A DNA stretch of 64,000 nucleotides from Amphiura filiformis (lineage: Eukaryota > Echinodermata > Ophiuroidea > Amphilepidida > Amphiuridae): assembly GCF_039555335.1 (NCBI RefSeq), contig NC_092635.1, forward strand, positions 70,034,058 through 70,098,057, in the 5' to 3' direction. The notes under the pieces are model-generated. The model had not been told where the DNA came from and did not search any database. It saw only the letters and a program-made list of their open reading frames with translations. Shown here one piece after another: positions 40,835 through 49,800 of the stretch. Position 1 is the first letter of the stretch; each line of letters starts with the position of its first letter. Both the position numbers and the translations under genes were made by a program.

Positions 40835-43800
40835 CCTTCTTTCCTTTTTTTTTTTTTCTTTTCTCTTTTCACGCCCTTTTTTTTGCCCGGCTAGGCCCCC
40901 AAAACCCCCATAAAATACGCGCATGTGTAACTTAACATGCCTAAGTGTATGTCACAACTCATCATGCAGACATGCATAAAGTGAACCATAGGACTTGTGA
41001 CCTTTATAAAACAACCAAAAGTATACTTTTTTTCATTATCCTAGCATCATCTTTTTATGACACTTTTTCAAGAAAAAAGCTTATTCCCAACATTTCAGTT
41101 GATTCTGATTTTGCGTTTGCAAGGTAGTCATGATATAATATGTGTATTACACTGCTCCATGGGCTATTTCATTCTGGTATACCAGAACAAGAACGCAATT
41201 CAAATTTGATGATATTTTTGCTAAACAAATTAATCTGCAAGAACTTTTTTGTACACATAAACATTACCGTATATAGCCAGAGGTTTCCAGTGGTATAAAA
41301 ATCTCAACTTTTTTTGAGAAAAGTGGGGGGATGAGGCTGTGGATCACAAAATACCCCTTGAAGTATTTTTTTTTTTCTACTTGTTAGAATATCTATAGCT
41401 TAAAATATTTAATGACCATACTGTCTCTGATAGATCTACTTCTTAATGACCATACAACATTGCTTTAACTTTTTTCCAGTATGAAATGATTTGTGAAGGT
41501 GTTCGCACTGGATTCTTCCAAGGAGATGTCAAACTCCTTAGTGATGATATGCAAGCATTGAAACCCAGTATCTTCCCCTGTGTACCACGCCTTATGAATA
41601 GGATCTATGACAAAATCTCATCAGGAGTCAATAATGCTAGCGCCTTAAAGAGGGGGCTATTCAACATAGCATTCAACAAGAAAAAGGCACAAGTCTTACA
41701 GTAAGTTGGTATTTAATTAATACATGTGTATAATATGTATGCAGACTTGGGATATGATCATCCAGCTTACCACTTAAACATATAGGCCTATAAGTAATAT
41801 CACTTCAAGTGATTTTTCCAAAACAATATCACCTCAGGTAATCTAGTTTTTTACTTCATGATAACTGCAGTAATTCTGTAAAGCTTATGTAGAATAAATA
41901 TTGCCACTCTGATAGCTCATTCCTTGCTGGGTTAGTAGTAAGAAGGGTCATTTTATAATACAATGGCCCCAGGTTCGATTCCTGCTACGGCATGCAATAA
42001 ACCCCGCTTTCTTCGGTAGCAGGGATAATAAGTGTTTGAGATCATTATGTGCTTGGTAATATCACTTGAAGTGATAATTTTCATACATGTAGATAGTATT
42101 GAATTCTTAGCCTCTTATACTTGCTGATTTTAACAAAAATAACATAACCTGTTGTTATTAATGAGTTTTACAAAATGTCACAAAATGTGGACCAGTGTAA
42201 CATTAATAATTTTCAATTAGAGTTTAGGCCTGTGAACATTTTTGAGGACCAAAGTAATAAAAACCAAGAGCCCAACTGACCCTCTCAGATTTTGATCTTC
42301 AGAAAAAAAGTTTAAAATTAATTGAATCTACTACAAATCCTTTGATAGATAGAACCAAGAGTCAACACTAAACCTGGATGAATATTATTATTAGAATTAA
42401 TATTGTGACATTTTTGTCATTATTTTGCAGAGGAATTACCACAAGGAATTCAATCTGGGACAAAATAGTCTTCAACAAGTTTCAGGTAGAGTATAATTAT
42501 GTTTTATGGCACAAGAATAAAAGCATTTATATGCATAAAAAGTTTTTGGAAATGTTATGGAAACTTTGAGGCATACTTTAACATATTAATCATCTATCTA
42601 AAACAACTTAATTTTCATAATGTTATCAGCCTGACAGTAAAGTTATCTACACACCATAGGTGTCCTGAACATGTGTTGGATGGGTATTATTAAGCTATAG
42701 GCCTAACCCTATTTTGATTATGCTATTTTGCCTACTGTTTCAGGCTTTGATTGGTGGGCAAGTGGACTGGATGTTCATAGGAAGTGCTCCTATCTCACCC
42801 GAAGTTCTCTTGTTCTGGAGAGTTGTTATGGGAGCCAATGTAAGTAATACATTTTTAATACTAATAACATCTTTCTTTATTATGAAAGCATACACATCTG
42901 GGGTATAATTAAAATTATTTGAAATACAAACACTGTACATCCCAATTGTTCTTTTTTGTATATACATCCTTTCATAGCAGTCAAGATGTACATAACATTA
43001 GTTAAAGTCATAATGTACGATCTTATAATATGAATTTGGTTAATTTTTTTCAAACCTGATTTTTTGGCATATTTGTAATGTGTACATATGTCACAACTTG
43101 CACCTAAATGGAATCAGCCAAATTTGTTGTGCTTGTAGGTAAACAGAGCAAAGTTCGACATAAAGTCATAATTCAAGAAATTATGACTTTATGTCCTCCC
43201 ATAGAACTGCGTGTTAAACGGCCAAAATAACAAGCAGTGTTTCTTTCACTTTACCTCGTTATTTCAGCTCAAAATTAACAGAAACCATTCCCGATAATTA
43301 TTACTAGTATTATTTCAACTTTTTGAGTATATTTTTTTTATATTGACAAATTTAAAATTTGAAGGAAATCGTACATTAAGCCTTTAAATGACCTGAGCTT
43401 TTAATCCTAGCAGGATTCGTATGGGAAGAGTCAACAATTAAATAAAATAGACTCATATACCATGATCAATATGAAACTGTTGTAAGGCTATGATATCTAG
43501 TCAAAATAAATCAAACAATTCATAAATGGTTAGGCAACCATGATATTATGCCTGCATGTACATTGACACAAGCAAAAGACATACTAACAATAGGACCCAA
43601 GATGGAACCCTGGGGAACACCACTTTCTTACTATCACATTGGTAATGTTGTCATTTTGATACCTTACAGATTTATGAAGGTCATAGACAGACACTTACAG
43701 ATGCAAAAGATGCATGAACAATATTGGACCCAATATGGGGTCCTGGGGTACACCACTTTCTTACTATCACATTGGTTGTCATTTTGATATCTTACAGATT

Positions 43801-46800
43801 CATGAAGGTTATGGTCAGACAGAGAGCACCTGTGCAGCTACCCTAACGTTGGCAGGAGATACATCACCAGAAGGTCATGTGGGTCCCCCATTACCCAATA
43901 CCAACATAAAGCTGGTGGATGTGGCAGAAATGAACTACTTTGCCAAGGATGACAAAGGAGAGGTATGAAATGTCTGAATTTGGTAAACTTGCTTCAGACT
44001 TGATGAACACATTGTGGTAAAAACAAAACCAAAACTAACATAATTCTAATATTATGATCAATTATAGATTTTCTATTCAAGTACTTATAATTATACTATA
44101 TTTCACGTAGATCTTTGCTCACAAGTTTGATCAGCCATTGTGAATGGATTCAACTCAAATTTATCCCATACGAATCCCATCCCATCTGAATCAGCACATA
44201 GTTGATAGCACAATTCCTAAGAGTTTACATACTCATCCATAATTCTCACACACACAGCCCACAAAAAATATTTAATTTCTTGAGCCATCAACATGAATGA
44301 TACCTTTTCCAAAAGATGAGATTTTTCTTGTCAACAATCCAATACACACATCACTAATTTAAAGAGGAAGCCCCACCAGAGCAGTCCTTTTGGGGTGAAC
44401 CAAACCTTAATTTTTGCCAAACAAATGACCCTGGCATGGTATAAACATAGGCATTAGCTAAGTCATGCACTTGTCAATTGTCACTGAATAATTTGATAAC
44501 CAGGCAGGTTTGGTTCACCCCAGAAGAACTGCTCTGGTGGGCTTCCTCTTTAAGTAAGTCTGTATTTTTAATTATGGTAAATTGCATTACATTGTTATTT
44601 ACAGATATGCCTGAAGGGTCCCAATGTGTTTCCTGGATACCACAAGAATGAGGAGAAAACTAAAGAAGCAATTGATGAAGATGGCTGGTTACATACAGGA
44701 GATATTGGTGTCTGGCTTCCAGTAAGATATAATTATATATTGTACCATATTTGAGCTAATTAGTGCCCCTCCCCTACAGGGGTGTCTATTCATCCAAAAT
44801 TACATTTTTGAACAAATAAAAAATGAAAATTTCACCCATAAATCTTAAAGGAGTATTTCGTGATCCTAGCATCCTCTTTTTATGACATTTTTCAGTACAT
44901 ATCCACGAAAAAAGCATATTCCCAAAATGTCAGTTGATTCCGATATTGCGTTTGCGAGTTATGCATGATTATGTGTATTACACTGCTCCATAGACAATAC
45001 GTTGTAATTTCGTTCTGGTGCACCAGAACGAAATTCAAATTTCACGATATCTTTACTAAACTAATTAATCTGCAAGAAATATTTTGTACATAAACATTAT
45101 GAACAGTGTCCGAATTAAGAAAATAAAAGGGGTTGTCCCATGGACAACCAGGTTGTAATTTCTGGTTGTCCACCAAAGTTTCTGGTTGTCCGTAAGATGC
45201 CACAATCTGAAACAACTACATGTGACCAATCAAGTGGAGTGAGTGTAGTCAATTAATGAACAATTATTCTTAAATGTTTAACAATTCATCAGTTGTGTCA
45301 GGTTTGAGCAAACTAGCATGCTGAAAAAGTGACTTTTGGCTGTAGATCTTTGGTTCCCGGCTTTGGTTGTCCGCCGGACAACTAGAGCATTATTTTTGGT
45401 TGTCCGGTGCATGTTTTGGTTGTCCCGGGCGAACGGACAACCAAAATTTCGAACACTGATTATGAAGCCAGAGGTTTCCAGTGATATAAAAATCTCAACT
45501 TTTTTTGAGAAAAGTGGGGGAATGAGGCTGTGGATCACGAAATGCCCCTTTAATGTATTGATGATTTTGTTCATAAGTATAAAAATCTATGTTCCACATT
45601 ATTCCCCACACCAAATATCAAGTTTCTACTCCATTTACTTTCAAAGATATAGCCAGTTAAAATGTGACATTTGGGGGTAAATGTGGGAAATCCTTAAATA
45701 GTGTTAATTTGTATGACATTAATCTACACTTCATGTAGATCCTAAGTCATGTCCATAATCACTGTTTCTGATGTTATTCCTTTTAGAATGGATGTTTGAA
45801 GATTATTGATCGTAAGAAACACATCTTCAAGCTAGCTCAGGGAGAGTATGTTGCCCCAGAGAAGATTGAAACCATTTATTGTGAGGACACATTGGTAGCT
45901 CAGGCATATGTACACGGTGAAAGTCTTAAGGTAAGCTCCATTATCCACTCACATAATTTGTTCCATTTTTATAATACTATATTTTAATGTAATGTAGTAA
46001 CTAATACATACAACTAATAAGGTAGACACTGTGTTTTCGGGTGTAAAAATTCCATGCAAATCCAATAGACCATACACTGCAAAAACAGCAGAGCAACACA
46101 TAATAAACGTGTTAATTGTGTTAATTTATAAACACTAAAACACATAAAAATATGAAGATGTTTATGTGTTTTAACACAAGTAGTGTTAAAAAGTGCACTT
46201 TTAACAATGTGTTAACATGAACATCTTAATTTTTTTATGTGTTTTAGTGTTTATAAATTAACACACCTCTACCTTCACTGTACAAACCTTAAGGTTCGTT
46301 CATACTACCACCGCATTTGCGATGCGGTGCGTTGTCGCACTGCATCGTACTGCAAAATACTGCATTGCGATATCGCAATGAAGTTAAATACATTTTAACT
46401 TGGAAATGCGACGAGTTGCGTTGAGTTGCGGCAAAAAGTAATCGATATATCGGCATCGCAAAGCAACGCATCGCAAATGCGGTGGTAGTATGAACGGACC
46501 TTTAGCCATTAAAGTGTGTATAAGTGTTGCTTTGCTGTTTTTGCATTGTAAGATGGACATAACCTTTCAGTTCATATTGTTAATATTTCTGATAATGGTT
46601 TAAGGGTATTCTCCCAATTTATCAATCACATAAAGTAACTTCAGAAAATATTTTGTTCTGATTCTCAATGGACCTCTAAATCTGGGAAACAAAGTTGTTA
46701 TGTTATGGGGAACAACCCATTAGTCTAAAGGGTCATTAGTCAGAAAAGTTAGGGTTTAGGCCATTTTAAGTTAGGATTAGGGATAAGGTAGGGTTAGCGC

Positions 46801-49800
46801 TATGGTTAGAATTAGGATAAGAGTCAGTTTTATGTTTAGGATTAGGGTTAGGGTTGTCTTTGAAAATGTCAATTTAGATTTCTTAATAAAAAAACTGCCT
46901 TTTTTGATGTGATAGGTCTTTTGTTTAAAAAATTGTAAGTTACAAATGCAGTGAAAAACAAATTTTGTTCTGGTTAAATGTAAAGTTGAAAACTAACAAG
47001 ATCAAATTGACATATTGCACATCTTCTCACAGGCCAGTATAATTGCAGTCATTGTGCCGGAAGAAGAGGAATTGAAGAAATTTGGTGAGAGAGAGGGTCT
47101 AAAAGGGGACTTTAAGGAGCTATATGCACAGAAGGTAAGTAAAAAAAAAGCTAAATTAAGTGTTTAATTGTTAAAGGGCTATAGTTTAATATGGTGGCGA
47201 TAAAAATTGGTATTGTTCCACTGTCTCCATAATACTGCCTTTGAATTGTGGAGCAGATTCAGCGGATGACAAAGACCTCACAGACAGTTCCAATAAGTTA
47301 TGCCTGTGGCTGACATTGAATGATTCAAAAGAAAGAAACACACAAAAAAACATGTTGTAGATATCACTGAAATATTAAAAAAAAAGCATGATAGTGATAT
47401 CTTGGATATTACAATTCCATGTTCCTTAATGAAGCCAATGTTCATCAATATGTGCAATTTCTTTCCAATAAATAAACATTCTTTGATATTCCAGGAGGTG
47501 AAAGACGCCATTTTAAAGCAAATTGTGCAACATGGAAAGAAAAGAGGACTGAAAGGATTTGAACTGGTAAGATCTGACATAACTTGTACACAAAAATATC
47601 TGTATAGAATTTCTGTGAGAATCTACAAAATGAAATTTTACCCCTGCAACTGTGCACATAAAAAGTATGAATTCATTACATTTAAATTTAAACAGTATAT
47701 TGATATATGTTTGATCTAATCTTAAGGAGTTCTGTGCATCAGTTATTTGAAACACTATACCAGTTAGGGTTGTTGTCAACAAGGCTGTTGTCGACAATAT
47801 TGTTGACAAAGCAATCTTTCCCGATTGTCGACAAGCATGGACCACTTGTTGACAAAAAAATAGTCATTAGAGATAAGCTTAACATCACCATTATTTGCCT
47901 TGAAATGACTGCATCAATTTTCTATTTTTATTCGCAAGTGGTGCAGATTATTTTTCCATTAAAATCCCAATATTCTTATCATGCGTATATGCGGTAGTAA
48001 TATTTTGATTCATATAAATGAACGAAGTATAAAATGGTATCTGAACGTAATATTAAAAGGTTACACATAATAGGCAATTATAAAATATCGAAAATAATTT
48101 AAGGATACCTTTGTATTCCTGAATTGTTTTCTATCTTGCAAGCTGTGATTTGCTATATCATCAAGCAAATATACCAGTTATCATGGTTATACTATATTCA
48201 CAATTATGATTGAATTATACCTATCAAATTTGGGCATATGGTTCCCAAAAATTATTTTTTGAATTTTTACTAAAAACAATAAAATACAAGAACATTGTAC
48301 CAGTCTTTTAGTAAAATCTCATTAATAGTTGTGTGCAAATATGCCTCATTTAGGCTTGATCACATTTTGTATTGGCTTTGCTGATACTAATGATTACAAA
48401 AACAAATTTACTTAAGGGATCTAAAATGAGCATCTATTGCGTTTCGACAGTATTTTTTGTGGGACATGAGAGCACCTGAGACCTATCGAATTGCACTCTG
48501 AATACGAAGCATGTTTTTCTGATATCAAATAATTTTCATTTTTTGAAAATCACAATATAATACAAATTTTATGACAAATTATAAAAAACTGATATTTTTC
48601 AAATTTTTGATATATAACAGTCCTCGAAGTAAATTATATAAATCTAATGATATGTTCTTAAAGTGTATGTAGCAGGAAGAAAAGCCTGACGGTCAATTGA
48701 AAATTTTGACCTTTCATATTGAAGATATGGATTTTTTCCCAAAAAGACCTAATTTTTTTGGGTGTTTTTGGGAAAAAAATCCATATCTTCAATACGAAAG
48801 GTCAAAATTTTCAATTGATCGTCGGCTTTTCATCCCACCTCCATACACTTTAAGTATAGATCATCAGATTTATAAAGTTTACTTCAAGTACTGTTAAATA
48901 TCAAAAATATCAATTTTAATGATTTGCCATAAAATGTGTATTAAATTGCTAATTTCAAAAATCTAAATTATTTGATATCAGAATGACATTCTTCGTATTC
49001 AGAATGCAATTCGATATGTCTGATGTGCTCTAATGTTCCAAAATAAATACTGTCCAAACGTTCATACCCCATCCCTTAATTGATTGATAAAATATTCTCA
49101 TCTTGTCTACGAGAAACTAAAATGGTAATGATAATGAGATTTTGGTAAAAGAAGGGTTCGATTGCTTTGTATCTTATTGTTTTCACTACAAGTCGTTAAA
49201 TTTTGAAATTTGAACATTCTTCGTTTATGCCAGGCTCCTATAATTTTCAATGATTCATTTAAAGCTATTTAAAATACTTCTTACTTGCAAAGGCAATTTG
49301 AAAGGGTTTCAGAGGTTCATCGGTATGGTGCTAGACCCCGGTGCGAGACGCAGCTAGCATGTGTAGCTTTATGGGCCAAATTGCTGCTTCCACATTTTAT
49401 ATAGTGCAATTAAAGATGAAATTCTCTCTCATACGAAATTTTCAAAATTCAACATAATTTGATATATGCAATGAAGAAGCATCTTTCAAACTTATGCATT
49501 GTTTTTGGAACCTACGTCATTTTGTATTAATTCACGTGCAAATCTATTTAATAATAGAGCTACTTCTTCTCTATTTAATAATAGTTAATGTTTAATATTT
49601 ATTTTTCTTCAAATATTCTTGAAAAGAGTTGTGTTTTGCCCGCACGGAATCTTAAGCCATTTTCACTACAACTCGATTCCAAAACTGTGCATTTATTCTG
49701 CATATTCTAAGTAGCTAATAAGTACTCTAATGAATATTAATGAGTTAATATTAAGAAATGATGCCTAACCTCTCCTATACAGCCTTCAACCCCAACGTAT

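Noticed and set aside
30864..40935. Several very long + strand open frames (up to 1338 codons)
   Set aside because: They are readings of the 69-bp satellite in all three phases. Period 69 is divisible by three and the consensus lacks stops. No codon bias, start context or splice evidence supports a gene.
40622..40935. Lys/Glu-rich and Phe/Ser-rich frames
   Set aside because: These are translations of the CTTT microsatellite.
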